A stretch of 39,469 nucleotides of DNA. Origin: Candidatus Scybalomonas excrementigallinarum (lineage in GTDB: Bacteria > Bacillota > Clostridia > Lachnospirales > Lachnospiraceae). The DNA is taken from positions 1 to 39,469 of the forward strand of contig DVIZ01000075.1 in NCBI GenBank assembly GCA_018710905.1, in the 5' to 3' direction. The translations under genes and the position numbers were made by a program. Positions 1 to 7,774 of this stretch are shown here, piece by piece; positions within the stretch are counted from its first letter, which is position 1, and each line of letters begins with the position of its first letter. Under the pieces are notes generated by a model. The model worked only from the letters and a program-made list of their open reading frames with translations. It did not search any database and was not told where the DNA came from.

Positions 1-2
1 AA

Positions 3-75
<73 letters not shown>

Positions 76-76
76 A

Positions 77-101
77 AACTGTCTAGTTATGCTAGACAGT
101 T
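77..101. repeat. Perfect 10-bp inverted repeat in the tRNA-Phe leader
   Basis: AACTGTCTAG and CTAGACAGTT flank a 5-nt loop, TTATG. The dyad lies between the predicted start site and the mature tRNA 5' end. In RNA it would form a hairpin directly abutting the cleavage site of the precursor. It may help 5' processing, but no function is shown. Confidence 0.7.
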
Positions 102-105
102 ATAA

Positions 106-134
106 ATTATATCGTATTTTTATACAAATGTCAA
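106..134 (-). promoter_or_regulatory. Promoter of tRNA-Phe
   Basis: On the minus strand, TTGACA (129-134) and TATAAT (106-111) are both perfect consensus hexamers with a 17-bp spacer. Initiation is expected near position 99, about 24 nt before the mature tRNA 5' end. This is a strong constitutive sigma-A promoter typical of a stable RNA gene. Confidence 0.9.
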
Positions 135-216
135 GTTTTTAATAACTTTATTTGAATAATTTTTAAATTCTATGCTTCTTTTTTTCTTTTTATCAGGATA
201 ACCATCATTTGAGCTA

Positions 217-1596
217 TTATTCTCTTCCTTTTTCGTTACTCTCTCTTCCTTCCTCTCTCTTTTCGCTTTCTTCCATTTCTTTTACTTTTTCAATGATAAC
301 TTCCATAATTTTAGGCCCTCTCATTTTGCTTACACGGAATTTTAAACCATAAGCAATGACAATGGCACAAGTACCATTTTTCGGAATCATATTAAGCTGA
401 TGATAAATCAATCCAGCAACGGTTTCACACTCCATCTGTTCTGGAATATCCACATCTAATTCTTCTTCTAACTTACTAAGCAATAAACTTCCTGCCACTT
501 TCCAATGATTTTCTGAAACCTTTTCAAGCTCTGGACGCTCTGCTTTATCAAATTCATCATAAATATTACCTACGATCTCTTCTAACAAATCTTCTAATGT
601 GACAAGCCCTGTTACCTGACCATATTCATCTACTACAAGGGCAATATGCTCTTTTCTATGTTGCATTTCTTGGAAAAGAGTATCGGCCTTTAGAGAATCT
701 GGCACAAAATATGGAGTTTTCAATAATTTCTGCCATGGCTTCTTCTTATCCTCATCTTCACTTTCATTTAATAAGAACGCCTTAGCATTTAAAATACCAA
801 CAATATCATCTTCATCTTCTCCATAAACAGGAAGTCTTGAATATCCTGTCTCTGCAAATACATCCCAAATCGTATCAGCATCTTCTTCATCAGAAATCAT
901 AGTGATATCCGCTCTTCTTGTCATAATCGTATCGATATTAATATCATCAAAGCGGAATACATTTTGAATCCACTCTTCTTCTGTTTCATCAATCGTTCCT
1001 TTTTGACCGCCTAACTCTACCATCATACGAATTTCTTCTTCTGTTACATTTTCTTCTTCTGCTTCTGTATGAAGGCGTAAAATACGAAGAACTGTGTTTG
1101 TTGACAAAGATAAAAACCATACGACCGGTCTCATAACAGTAGCGATAACAGAAACAGGGGTACAAGCTATTTTTGCAAAGAGATATGGCTTTTGCATCGC
1201 AATTCTTTTGGGCACTAACTCACCTAAAATCAGTGTAAAGTATGCTAAAATAATTGTTACCAATACCATGGAAAGTGTGGATAATAATTTTAGCGGAATC
1301 GCATCAAAGCCAAGATCATTGATAACCCAGTCAACAATATAGCCTGAGAAGTTCTCAGCAGCAAAAGCACTACCTAAAAATCCTGCTAATGTAATACCGA
1401 TCTGAATGGTTGATAGGAAAGCGGCTGGTTGTTCCACTAATTTTAGAAGCTTTCCTGCCTTTTTATCTCCTTCTTCTTGCATTTTTCGCAGTTTCCCTGA
1501 ATTTAATGATAAAAGTGCAATCTCTGTTCCTGCAAAGAACGCATTTAATAAAATCAATATAATCTGTATCAATATTTGTTGCGGAATCGAGTCCAT
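217..1596 (-). CDS. CNNM/CBS-domain membrane protein (HlyC/CorC, TlyC-type), probable divalent cation transporter
   Basis: This 459-residue protein has an N-terminal DUF21/CNNM membrane domain. Hydrophobic helices begin at IPQQILIQIILILLNAFFAG, followed by the conserved GITLAGFLGSA and LGELVPKRIA segments. Next comes a CBS pair (ITMISDEEDA and HIALVVDEYGQVTGLVTLED) and a C-terminal CorC_HlyC domain. Family members are linked to Mg2+/Co2+ or Na+ flux at the cytoplasmic membrane; the old hemolysin name is historical. I start it at the ATG at 1596 because AAGGAG lies 9 nt upstream, whereas an in-frame ATG 33 nt earlier has no ribosome-binding site. The extreme C-terminus is very acidic and basic (runs of E, K and R). 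A TATAAT hexamer near 1675 could be its promoter, but the -35 is poor. Family is certain; the transported ion is not. Confidence 0.9.
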   Translation of the reverse strand: MDSIPQQILIQIILILLNAFFAGTEIALLSLNSGKLRKMQEEGDKKAGKLLKLVEQPAAFLSTIQIGITLAGFLGSAFAAENFSGYIVDWVINDLGFDAIPLKLLSTLSMVLVTIILAYFTLILGELVPKRIAMQKPYLFAKIACTPVSVIATVMRPVVWFLSLSTNTVLRILRLHTEAEEENVTEEEIRMMVELGGQKGTIDETEEEWIQNVFRFDDINIDTIMTRRADITMISDEEDADTIWDVFAETGYSRLPVYGEDEDDIVGILNAKAFLLNESEDEDKKKPWQKLLKTPYFVPDSLKADTLFQEMQHRKEHIALVVDEYGQVTGLVTLEDLLEEIVGNIYDEFDKAERPELEKVSENHWKVAGSLLLSKLEEELDVDIPEQMECETVAGLIYHQLNMIPKNGTCAIVIAYGLKFRVSKMRGPKIMEVIIEKVKEMEESEKREEGRESNEKGRE

Positions 1597-1704
1597 ATTT
1601 TGTTTTCTCCTTTTTGTTATTTTATTCAAATTATGTTAAGTGTTTTTTGTTCCTAATTTCTTTTTTCTTTTCTAATCATTATAACCAATTTCTTCTTACT
1701 TTCA

Positions 1705-1845
1705 TCACCATCGTTTTCTTTGATAGAAACACAAAAAGGCATAGTTCACCCTTGCCCATGTAAATGCAAAGGGTAAACCATGCCAATTCTTTTTTATCGT
1801 AATTATGAAATTGTTCCCGGCAGTTTCACTGTCAGAATCTTCCAT
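1705..1845 (-). CDS. Possible 46-residue small protein or leader peptide upstream of the CNNM gene
   Basis: An ATG at 1845 is preceded by AAAGGAG with a 9-nt spacer and by a strong promoter (1890-1917). The 46-codon frame ends in TGA at 1705-1707. The product has an acidic N-terminus (MEDSDSETAGNN), a middle with WHGLPFAFTWARVNYAF, and a basic C-terminus (QRKRW); it is rich in Trp and Phe. I do not recognise the family. The frame runs straight through a strong hairpin with a following T-run (1738-1784), so it may instead be a leader whose translation affects termination before the CNNM gene, or a chance frame. The initiation signals are the main evidence that it is expressed. Confidence 0.42.
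   Translation of the reverse strand: MEDSDSETAGNNFIITIKKNWHGLPFAFTWARVNYAFLCFYQRKRW
1738..1784. terminator. Strong bidirectional hairpin terminator
   Basis: GGCATAGTTCACCCTTGC pairs with GCAAAGGGTAAACCATGCC around a short loop, with two mismatches. On the minus strand the stem is followed by TTTTTGTG, and on the plus strand by AATTCTTTTTT. It would end transcripts from the aldolase operon and from the 1890-1917 promoter before the CNNM gene. Confidence 0.75.
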
Positions 1846-1889
1846 TATTTTGTACTCCTTTAAATCTATTATTGATGTTTATAAATCAA

Positions 1890-1917
1890 ATTATAACAAT
1901 TTTTATTACTTTGTCAA
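1890..1917 (-). promoter_or_regulatory. Sigma-A promoter downstream of the aldolase operon
   Basis: On the minus strand, TTGACA (1912-1917) and TATAAT (1890-1895) are perfect hexamers separated by 16 bp. The start site would be near 1883, giving a 38-nt leader to the ATG at 1845. It is inside the gap between the aldolase gene and the CNNM gene, so it drives the small ORF and possibly the CNNM gene. Confidence 0.75.
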
Positions 1918-1955
1918 TAGATTCTCTTATATGGAATACTGTTATCCATGGAAAT

Positions 1956-2630
1956 TTACTTTTCTTCACTTGTGTGCTTGTTTACATTTTTTCCATAGTT
2001 TTGGAACTTATGTTTCATTACTTGCATTTCATCGTGATCTAAAATAACTGGATTTCCTATACTTTTTGCAATACAGTATATTTTAGAACAATACTCTACT
2101 TCCTCAATGATGTTAAATGCCTTATCTAAATTGCTATCTCCACCTAATATTCCGTGGTTTGCTAGAATAACTGCCTTTCTATCACGCATTGCCTCATACG
2201 CATTTTTTGCTAATTGTTCTGTTCCAAAGGTAGCATACTCTGCAACTCTTACATCCTCGCCAGCAACAGCAACCATATAATGAGTTGGTTTTAATGTCTC
2301 ATGTAAACAACTTAAAACGGTTCCATAAACGGTATGTGCATGGATAATGGCTTGCATATCATCTCTTTCTTTATAAAAGATACTATGCATGATCCATTCA
2401 CTAGATGGTTTTTGTCCAGATTTTGCCTCGATGACATTGCCTTCTAAATCGATGACAACTAAGTCATCTTCTGTCATTTCATAAAAATCATATCCTGATG
2501 GCGTAATAAGAATTTTTTTCTCCTCAGAATCATAGATACTAATATTTCCACCTGTACCACTCGTTAAATTATAGTCTACAAGTTTTCTTCCATATTTTAT
2601 TATTTCTTTCTTTTGGGCTTCTGTAAACAT
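1956..2630 (-). CDS. Class II aldolase (FucA/araD/adducin family), likely cleaves a ketose-1-phosphate to DHAP
   Basis: At 224 residues it has the usual length of L-fuculose-1-phosphate aldolase. The metal-site pattern is complete: E78 (KPSSEW), H97 and H99 (IIHAHT) and H159 (LANHG), matching E73, H92, H94 and H155 of E. coli FucA. Substrate phosphate contacts are suggested by SGTGGNIS (24-31) and TPSGYD (43-48). It starts 9 nt after the oxidoreductase stop with a GAGGTG ribosome-binding site, so it is the last gene of the operon. With an MtnA-type isomerase and a nucleoside phosphorylase upstream, the expected substrate is ribulose-1-phosphate or 5-deoxy/5-methylthioribulose-1-phosphate, giving DHAP plus glycolaldehyde, acetaldehyde or methylthioacetaldehyde. 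No fucose genes are nearby. Fold and chemistry are secure; the substrate is inferred from context. Confidence 0.9.
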   Translation of the reverse strand: MFTEAQKKEIIKYGRKLVDYNLTSGTGGNISIYDSEEKKILITPSGYDFYEMTEDDLVVIDLEGNVIEAKSGQKPSSEWIMHSIFYKERDDMQAIIHAHTVYGTVLSCLHETLKPTHYMVAVAGEDVRVAEYATFGTEQLAKNAYEAMRDRKAVILANHGILGGDSNLDKAFNIIEEVEYCSKIYCIAKSIGNPVILDHDEMQVMKHKFQNYGKNVNKHTSEEK

Positions 2631-2639
2631 TTTACACCT

Positions 2640-3710
2640 CTATTCTACATCGATCCATTTTGAGTCATTGATTGCGCTTTTATAAACAGCATTGCAAATG
2701 CGTACAATATTAGCACCTTCCTCAAATGTTGGATACTTGTTATTTGATACATCTTCACTATAAAAATCAGCAATTAATCTTTGAAGGGAATCATTAAATC
2801 CATTGCCAAAACCATCTTTTATCACATTGGTTTGTGAAGAAACTTCGTTATAATATACTTCATTATTATTTTGTGAATTCCATCCAGCTGTCATTTTCGT
2901 TCCAGTAATTTCGTATGCAAGGTAATTGGAATATCCTTGGGATATTTCTGATAATACGACAGAACCAATTGCTCCATTGCTCAATTTCACATGTATCAAT
3001 GCCACATCTTCTGAATCCACATGTACAACGGATTCTTTTTCCTCTGGGAACTCCTCTGTTGCATGCATCATTCCATCCTTTAAAACTCTAGTTGGATTAA
3101 AGTTTCCAAATAGCGCAGATACTTGAACAATTTTTAACCCTGTTACATATTGAATAATATCAAACCAATGGGTTCCAATCTCTGTTACCGCACGCATTTT
3201 TCCTGAAAGTTCTGGTATGTATCTCCAGTTATATGGGCTAGGTAATAAATGAAATTGCTGAAGATATCTACCATGAACTAAATGCACAGGGCCAAAGGAT
3301 TCGCTTTGTACAAGTTCTTTTACTTTGGATGACATATTATGATATCTGACATTTAAATTAATGGCACACTTTAAATTTTTTGATTTTGCCAAATGCTCTA
3401 GCTCACTTGCTTCTTCGTCAGAAAAGCATAATGGCTTTTCACAAATTACATTTTTACCTGCTTCTAATAATCTTTTTACTATTTCATAATGGGTATCCGG
3501 TGGTGTACATATATGGACGCTTGTAACAGCTTCTTCAAACAAAATGTCCTCTGTTGTTCCATAATGTTCTACTCCCCACTTTTCGGCAAATTCCTTTGCC
3601 GCTTTTTCTGAGCGATCTACAATCGCATAAACTTTGATTCCACAATTTCTCAATGCCTCTGCATGAGAATGAGAGATAAATCCTGCACCCAAGATTCCTA
3701 CTATTTCCAT
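2640..3710 (-). CDS. Gfo/Idh/MocA-family NAD(P)-dependent oxidoreductase
   Basis: This 356-residue protein has an N-terminal Rossmann dinucleotide site, GILGAGFISHSHAEAL (residues 5-20), the family's EKP motif (CEKPLCF, near 91-97), and the C-terminal alpha/beta substrate domain with GTHWFDIIQYV. Family members oxidise or reduce sugars, inositols and related polyols. The start is supported by GGAGG 7 nt upstream. It lies between mtnA-like and aldolase genes but is separated from mtnA by a 251-bp structured leader with its own extended -10 promoter, so it can be expressed separately. The substrate is unknown. A role in disposing of the C2 aldehyde or in preparing a modified pentose would fit the operon, but that is inference. 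Confidence 0.88.
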   Translation of the reverse strand: MEIVGILGAGFISHSHAEALRNCGIKVYAIVDRSEKAAKEFAEKWGVEHYGTTEDILFEEAVTSVHICTPPDTHYEIVKRLLEAGKNVICEKPLCFSDEEASELEHLAKSKNLKCAINLNVRYHNMSSKVKELVQSESFGPVHLVHGRYLQQFHLLPSPYNWRYIPELSGKMRAVTEIGTHWFDIIQYVTGLKIVQVSALFGNFNPTRVLKDGMMHATEEFPEEKESVVHVDSEDVALIHVKLSNGAIGSVVLSEISQGYSNYLAYEITGTKMTAGWNSQNNNEVYYNEVSSQTNVIKDGFGNGFNDSLQRLIADFYSEDVSNNKYPTFEEGANIVRICNAVYKSAINDSKWIDVE

Positions 3711-3898
3711 AAAGCGCCTCCAATCTATCCGATATTATTTTTTATTGTATACGATGAGAAGCTGGCTTTGCAAGCCTCTCACGTTCGTGACAATCGCCAT
3801 ATAGGAGCATAAATGCTCCCATATGCTCGTTGTCTTTTCGTAAACGAGAGCAAATGCTAGGATTTTAAAAAACAAAAATCCTAGCACCAATCTTTATC
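3711..3898 (-). other. Highly structured 188-nt leader upstream of the oxidoreductase gene
   Basis: Reading the minus strand from the promoter at 3899, there is an 11-bp perfect hairpin (3856-3885). Next comes CTCGTT...AACGAG, then a long hairpin ATATGGGAGCA-TTTA-TGCTCCTATAT (about 3798-3825), a small CACG/CGTG hairpin, and GGCTT-GCA-AAGCC. It contains no ORF. No hairpin is followed by a good T-run, so a simple terminator is unlikely. Part of it (3751-3885) resembles 25385-25528. It could be a regulatory leader or a structured intergenic repeat. Confidence 0.55.
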
Positions 3899-3907
3899 AT
3901 TATAACA
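3899..3907 (-). promoter_or_regulatory. Extended -10 promoter before the oxidoreductase-aldolase pair
   Basis: On the minus strand TGTTATAAT is a perfect extended -10 element (TGnTATAAT). The -35 region at 17-bp spacing is weak (TTATTC). Initiation is expected near 3892, giving a structured leader of roughly 180 nt. Confidence 0.5.
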
Positions 3908-3961
3908 TATCCAATCCCCTAGAATAAATAGGAATTGTATTTTATACCATATTATAATATT

Positions 3962-5005
3962 TTATTTGTTTTCAAATAATTGTTTTAATCCATCTTTAAA
4001 TGGAGCTCTTACAATACCTTTTTCTGTTACAATGGCTGTAATCAGTTCAGATGGTGTAACATCAAAAGCAGGATTGTATGTTTTCACTCCCTTTGGAGCT
4101 ACATAATCACCATTGATAATGGTAATTTCTTCGCCATTTCTTTCTTCAATTGGAATATCCGCTCCAGTTGCAATTGCCATATCAATGGTTGGTGTTGGAG
4201 CTGCAATATAAACAGGAATATTAAAATAGTTTGCTAAAATTGCAACGCCTAATGTTCCAATCTTATTTGCAGTATCTCCATTGCTAGCAATGCGATCGCA
4301 TCCTACAATAACAGCATTAATTTTTCCTTCTTTCATGACTTCTGCTGCCATATTATCCGTAATTAAAGTAACATCAACACCTGCATTAAATAATTCAAAT
4401 GCAGTTAATCTTGCACCTTGCTGTCTAGGTCTTGTCTCATCGGCATAGACTTTTAATGTCATTCCTTTTTCTTTTGCAAGATAAAATGGGGATAATGCTG
4501 TTCCATATTCTGATGTAGCTAATGCTCCTGCATTACAATGAGTGAGAACGGTATCGTTATCTTTTAATAAAGATAATAAATTTTCTCCGATTGCTTTATT
4601 AATGGCAATATCAGAATTATGAATGTCAATGGCTGCTTCTTCTAATTGTTTTTTCAATTCTTCTACAGAATCGCCAGTATAATTTGCCACAACCTTTTCC
4701 ATTTCATGGATTGCCCAGCTTAAATTTACAGCAGTAGGACGAGCAGTTTCTAAATACTCACATTGTTTTAATAACTCTGCTTTAAATTCTTCTACTGTAT
4801 CAATTGCAATATTATTAGCAGCAATGGCAACTCCATAGGCAGCTGTTACTCCAATGGCTGGTGCTCCTCTTACGATCATGTCTTTGATGCTGTCAAAAAC
4901 ACCTTGTAATGTGTTTAAAGTTACAAATTCCACTTCATTAGGAAGTTTTGTCTGATCAATCAAAATTAATTCTTTATTTTTCCATTCTAATGTTTTGCAA
5001 TTCAT
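3962..5005 (-). CDS. mtnA: MtnA-type S-methyl-5-thioribose-1-phosphate isomerase (aldose-1-phosphate to ketose-1-phosphate)
   Basis: At 347 residues it has the standard MtnA length, and the family motifs align without gaps to my recollection of B. subtilis MtnA. These are RGAPAIG (46-52), the catalytic cysteine in [10 protein letters not shown] (C157), [12 protein letters not shown] (190-201), and the catalytic aspartate in [18 protein letters not shown] (D237). They correspond to Cys160 and Asp240 of the B. subtilis enzyme. It converts a furanose-1-phosphate to the open 2-ketose-1-phosphate. The ribosome-binding site is AAGGAG. No methionine-salvage dehydratase, enolase or phosphatase follows; the genes downstream are an oxidoreductase and a DHAP-forming aldolase. 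This points to a DHAP-shunt role or to use of ribose-1-phosphate. Family very sure, physiological substrate open. Confidence 0.93.
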   Translation of the reverse strand: MNCKTLEWKNKELILIDQTKLPNEVEFVTLNTLQGVFDSIKDMIVRGAPAIGVTAAYGVAIAANNIAIDTVEEFKAELLKQCEYLETARPTAVNLSWAIHEMEKVVANYTGDSVEELKKQLEEAAIDIHNSDIAINKAIGENLLSLLKDNDTVLTHCNAGALATSEYGTALSPFYLAKEKGMTLKVYADETRPRQQGARLTAFELFNAGVDVTLITDNMAAEVMKEGKINAVIVGCDRIASNGDTANKIGTLGVAILANYFNIPVYIAAPTPTIDMAIATGADIPIEERNGEEITIINGDYVAPKGVKTYNPAFDVTPSELITAIVTEKGIVRAPFKDGLKQLFENK

Positions 5006-5019
5006 TGTATAACTCCTTC

Positions 5020-5523
5020 TTACTTATAAACTAATTCACCTGTTACTTTTTCAATATCTTCTGCGTGTTCAGGGAACTTCTTGATCATCTCTTCTCTTGA
5101 ACCGAAAATAAAATCATTATCCATATAAGAAGGTGACATAGTTGTTCCCATTAAAGTAAATCCCATTTTCCCACCAGGAATGATTCTAGCACCTTGCCAA
5201 ACATTTTTCTTTACTAAAACTTGTGGAGTTTCTCCGTTTAATAAATCCATACCTAATTTATGAATTGATTTTTCTCCTGTTGCATCATCGATCTGAATAA
5301 TTTCTACTGGATCTCCGTAATAAAAATGCCACATTTCATCTGCGGATAATTTATGTAAATGTGAAAAAGAGTTTTCTGTCAAGAAATAATAAATTGCGGA
5401 TCCAACTTTACGATTTTCATAAGTTTCTTCGCTCTGATAAGTTTCAGCAACTAATCCCCCTTCTTCGCTAAGTGGAACTAAGTTTAATGTTTTAATAATA
5501 TCTTCCATTGTTAACTGTGTCAT
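5020..5523 (-). CDS. Cupin-fold protein (DUF985/Cupin_5 type), function unknown
   Basis: This 167-residue single-domain protein has the Cupin_5 pattern: [33 protein letters not shown] in the first half and [13 protein letters not shown], then [17 protein letters not shown], in the second. The HLH and EMWHFY residues could bind a metal. It sits between the transporter and the isomerase genes, starting one base after the transporter stop codon in reading order, with AAGGAGG upstream. A fixed position within a sugar-phosphate operon suggests a sugar epimerase, mutarotase-like or lactone-handling role, but members of this family have no agreed reaction. Placement in the operon is firm, activity unknown. 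Confidence 0.82.
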   Translation of the reverse strand: MTQLTMEDIIKTLNLVPLSEEGGLVAETYQSEETYENRKVGSAIYYFLTENSFSHLHKLSADEMWHFYYGDPVEIIQIDDATGEKSIHKLGMDLLNGETPQVLVKKNVWQGARIIPGGKMGFTLMGTTMSPSYMDNDFIFGSREEMIKKFPEHAEDIEKVTGELVYK

Positions 5524-6891
5524 TTACTTTTCCTCCTTTTTATATGAAACTAAATAAATTACAATACCGATTAATGTCATCAACGCTAAAAATAAGAAAA
5601 TATTTGTATATGGTGTCATTTCTTTTTTATCTAATGAGATAATCGTTGTTTGTATAAATTTTGAATTCAATAAAAATGCTGTTATTGAAATTCCTAATGC
5701 ATTTGCAACTCGAACGATAAAGTTAAAAATTCCAATTCCTGTTCCCACTTCTTCTTCCTGTAAAGTGGTAATCGCTCTTGTCAATAATGGTGCAAATGAT
5801 AAAGCATATCCACCTGTAATAATTGTCAATACAATAATAACATAATTAACTCCAATATAGGATAGACAACCTCCTAATACAAATCCTACAATAATAAGAA
5901 TTGCCCCTAATGTCAATGTTGGTTTCATTCCAATTTTATTAATAACTGAACCTGAGAATATCGCAATAATACCAGATACTGTATATGGCACAATATAAAT
6001 AAGAGATACTTTTTCTAATGAATAATTAAATAGTGCTTGTAATAAAAATGGTGTAATAAATACTAATGCTACTTGAGATAAATAATAGAAAAATGTTGCA
6101 CATAGTGTAATTACATAATCTTTATTTCCAAAAAATGTACTTGATACAATTGGATGTTTTGCTTTCTTTATATAAATGCTAAAAATAACGATAAGAACAA
6201 TTGTTGTAACCAATAATATAATACTTGGATTTGATATTAAAAAGTTTACATTGATAGAAAAGATCGCTAATATCAAAAATCCAATATAATCCACATTGCT
6301 TTTTTGTTTTGGATTGTCTGGTAAACATTTTAAAATAACTGGAAATGCTAATAACGCAATAAATGGAATATAAAAAATACATTGCCATCCTAAGAAAGTG
6401 GACATGAAACCACCTGTTAATGTTCCAATTACTGTTGAAAGTGTAAAGCTGGCTGTGGAAAGCCCCATCCATATTACCTGTTCACTTGCTGGTAAGTATC
6501 GAGCAATTAACACTAAGTATAAAGCGGATGTAGAAATACCACCAACTGCTTGAATAAAACGTGCGATTACCACCACATAATAAGAACTCTGGAATAATAA
6601 TCCAATGACAGATGGTACGCAAAATAATATAAGTCCTAATATCAATAATCTCTTTTCACTAAAGAAATCAGTAAAACTTGAAAATGCGAAAAATCCAATC
6701 GCAATACCAATTCCTCCTAAGGATGCAACCCAACTGGCAACATCTGTGGAAATGCTGAATTTTTCAACTAAAATTGGCGTGATTAATGTAAATGCGTTAT
6801 CGATTAATTGCGTTAAAATTGTTAATAACAGAACAACTAAAATCGCTATTCTAACTCTCTTTAATTCTTTGCCTTGTAAAACTGCTTCCAT
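5524..6891 (-). CDS. MFS transporter, 14-helix DHA2-like, probable nucleoside/deoxysugar carrier of the operon
   Basis: The 455-residue protein is almost entirely hydrophobic helices, about 14 by eye. It shows MFS features: the helix 2-3 loop (FTDFFSEKRLLILGLILF), IARFIQAVGG on helix 4, and a helix 5 segment with GTLTGGFMSTFLGWQCIFYIPF. Such sequences are often annotated as drug:H+ antiporters of the DHA2 group. Its place between the nucleoside phosphorylase (13-nt gap) and the cupin (0-nt gap) argues that it imports the pathway substrate or exports the aldehyde-derived by-product. The upstream GGGAGAG supports the ATG at 6891. Membrane transporter is certain, cargo unknown. Confidence 0.85.
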   Translation of the reverse strand: MEAVLQGKELKRVRIAILVVLLLTILTQLIDNAFTLITPILVEKFSISTDVASWVASLGGIGIAIGFFAFSSFTDFFSEKRLLILGLILFCVPSVIGLLFQSSYYVVVIARFIQAVGGISTSALYLVLIARYLPASEQVIWMGLSTASFTLSTVIGTLTGGFMSTFLGWQCIFYIPFIALLAFPVILKCLPDNPKQKSNVDYIGFLILAIFSINVNFLISNPSIILLVTTIVLIVIFSIYIKKAKHPIVSSTFFGNKDYVITLCATFFYYLSQVALVFITPFLLQALFNYSLEKVSLIYIVPYTVSGIIAIFSGSVINKIGMKPTLTLGAILIIVGFVLGGCLSYIGVNYVIIVLTIITGGYALSFAPLLTRAITTLQEEEVGTGIGIFNFIVRVANALGISITAFLLNSKFIQTTIISLDKKEMTPYTNIFLFLALMTLIGIVIYLVSYKKEEK

Positions 6892-6904
6892 TTTCCCGTC
6901 TCTC

Positions 6905-7702
6905 CTACAACTGCATAAATAATCCTTCTATAACTTTTGAAAACTTATCCTGTGCTAAACCAGTGACTCTTTCTAGTTCTTCATCACTCACATTAGACCC
7001 TAAAATTCCTGTAGCATAATTAGAAACACAAGAAATCGCTAATGTTTGTAACCCACAATAAGCGCTCATAATAACTTCTGGAACAGTAGACATTCCAACA
7101 ATGTCACCACCTAGCATGCGAAACGCTTTAATTTCAGCAGCTGTTTCAAAACTTGGTCCTGTTGTAAACACATAGTTTCCTTTATGTAAAAAATCTCCAT
7201 TTTGTCCTAAGACTTTTTGAATCAGATCTTTTGAATATGCATTTGACATATCCACAAATCTTGGTCCAAAGGATTCATCATTCTTTCCTCGTAAAGGATT
7301 TAATCCTGATAAATTAATATGATCTTCAATCACAACTAAATCGCCTGGTTTTATCTCCTCTTTCATAGAACCTGAAGCATTTGTTAAAATAATTGTTTCA
7401 ATCCCCAACAATTTTAAAACTTTTATATACTCTGTGATTTCTTGAATTTCATATCCTTCATAATAATGAAATCTTCCATTCATACAAATAATCGGTTTTC
7501 CAAAGAGTTTTCCGATTACCATTTCCCCCTTATGAGTCGGTGCGGTTGACTGTAAAAAACCTGGAATTTCTGAATAAGATATGGTTTTCGTTTCTTCCAT
7601 TTTTTTTACGATACCAGAAAGTCCGCTACCAACAACAAGTGCAATCTTAGTTTCTGGTAATACTTTTTCTTTCAGAAATTCTACGCTACAAATAACATCC
7701 AT
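6905..7702 (-). CDS. Purine nucleoside phosphorylase (trimeric PNP/MTAP family), first gene of the catabolic operon
   Basis: This 265-residue enzyme has the trimeric PNP motifs: VVGSGLSG (24-30), HKGEMVIG (57-64), MNGRFHYYEGY (74-84, phosphate and ribose contacts), TNASGSM (107-113), TGPSFETAAEIKAF (181-194) and GMSTVPEVIM (203-212). At the base-recognition position it has Asn228 (CVSNYATGI), as in 6-oxopurine PNPs such as PunA, and not the Asp of methylthioadenosine phosphorylases. Expected reaction: inosine, guanosine or a 5'-deoxy analogue plus phosphate gives the base plus (5-deoxy)ribose-1-phosphate. The start at 7702 is fixed by AAGGAGG 5 nt upstream. It leads the operon and is preceded by a palindrome-containing promoter region. 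The family is very sure; preference for inosine or guanosine is a motif-based inference. Confidence 0.9.
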   Translation of the reverse strand: MDVICSVEFLKEKVLPETKIALVVGSGLSGIVKKMEETKTISYSEIPGFLQSTAPTHKGEMVIGKLFGKPIICMNGRFHYYEGYEIQEITEYIKVLKLLGIETIILTNASGSMKEEIKPGDLVVIEDHINLSGLNPLRGKNDESFGPRFVDMSNAYSKDLIQKVLGQNGDFLHKGNYVFTTGPSFETAAEIKAFRMLGGDIVGMSTVPEVIMSAYCGLQTLAISCVSNYATGILGSNVSDEELERVTGLAQDKFSKVIEGLFMQL

Positions 7703-7774
7703 TTTTCCTCCTTATATGAGAAACAATCTTTCCTAAAAAAGTTTGTTTTCATATTTTCCTTTCTAATGTTCTTT

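Noticed and set aside
217-1596. Hemolysin annotation for the CNNM/CBS protein
   Set aside because: TlyC/HlyC naming is historical. The domains (DUF21, CBS pair, CorC_HlyC) indicate ion transport, and nothing here suggests a toxin.
1956-2630. Fucose or rhamnose catabolism
   Set aside because: The aldolase belongs to the FucA family, but no kinase, isomerase or permease of fucose/rhamnose pathways is nearby; the neighbours are a nucleoside phosphorylase and MtnA.
3962-5005. Classical aerobic methionine salvage
   Set aside because: No MtnB, MtnX/W or MtnD follows, and the next enzymes are an oxidoreductase and a DHAP-forming aldolase, so the classic route is not supported.
5524-6891. Drug-resistance efflux pump
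   Set aside because: The sequence type is DHA2-like, but it is locked inside a sugar-phosphate operon, so a metabolite carrier is more likely than a drug pump.
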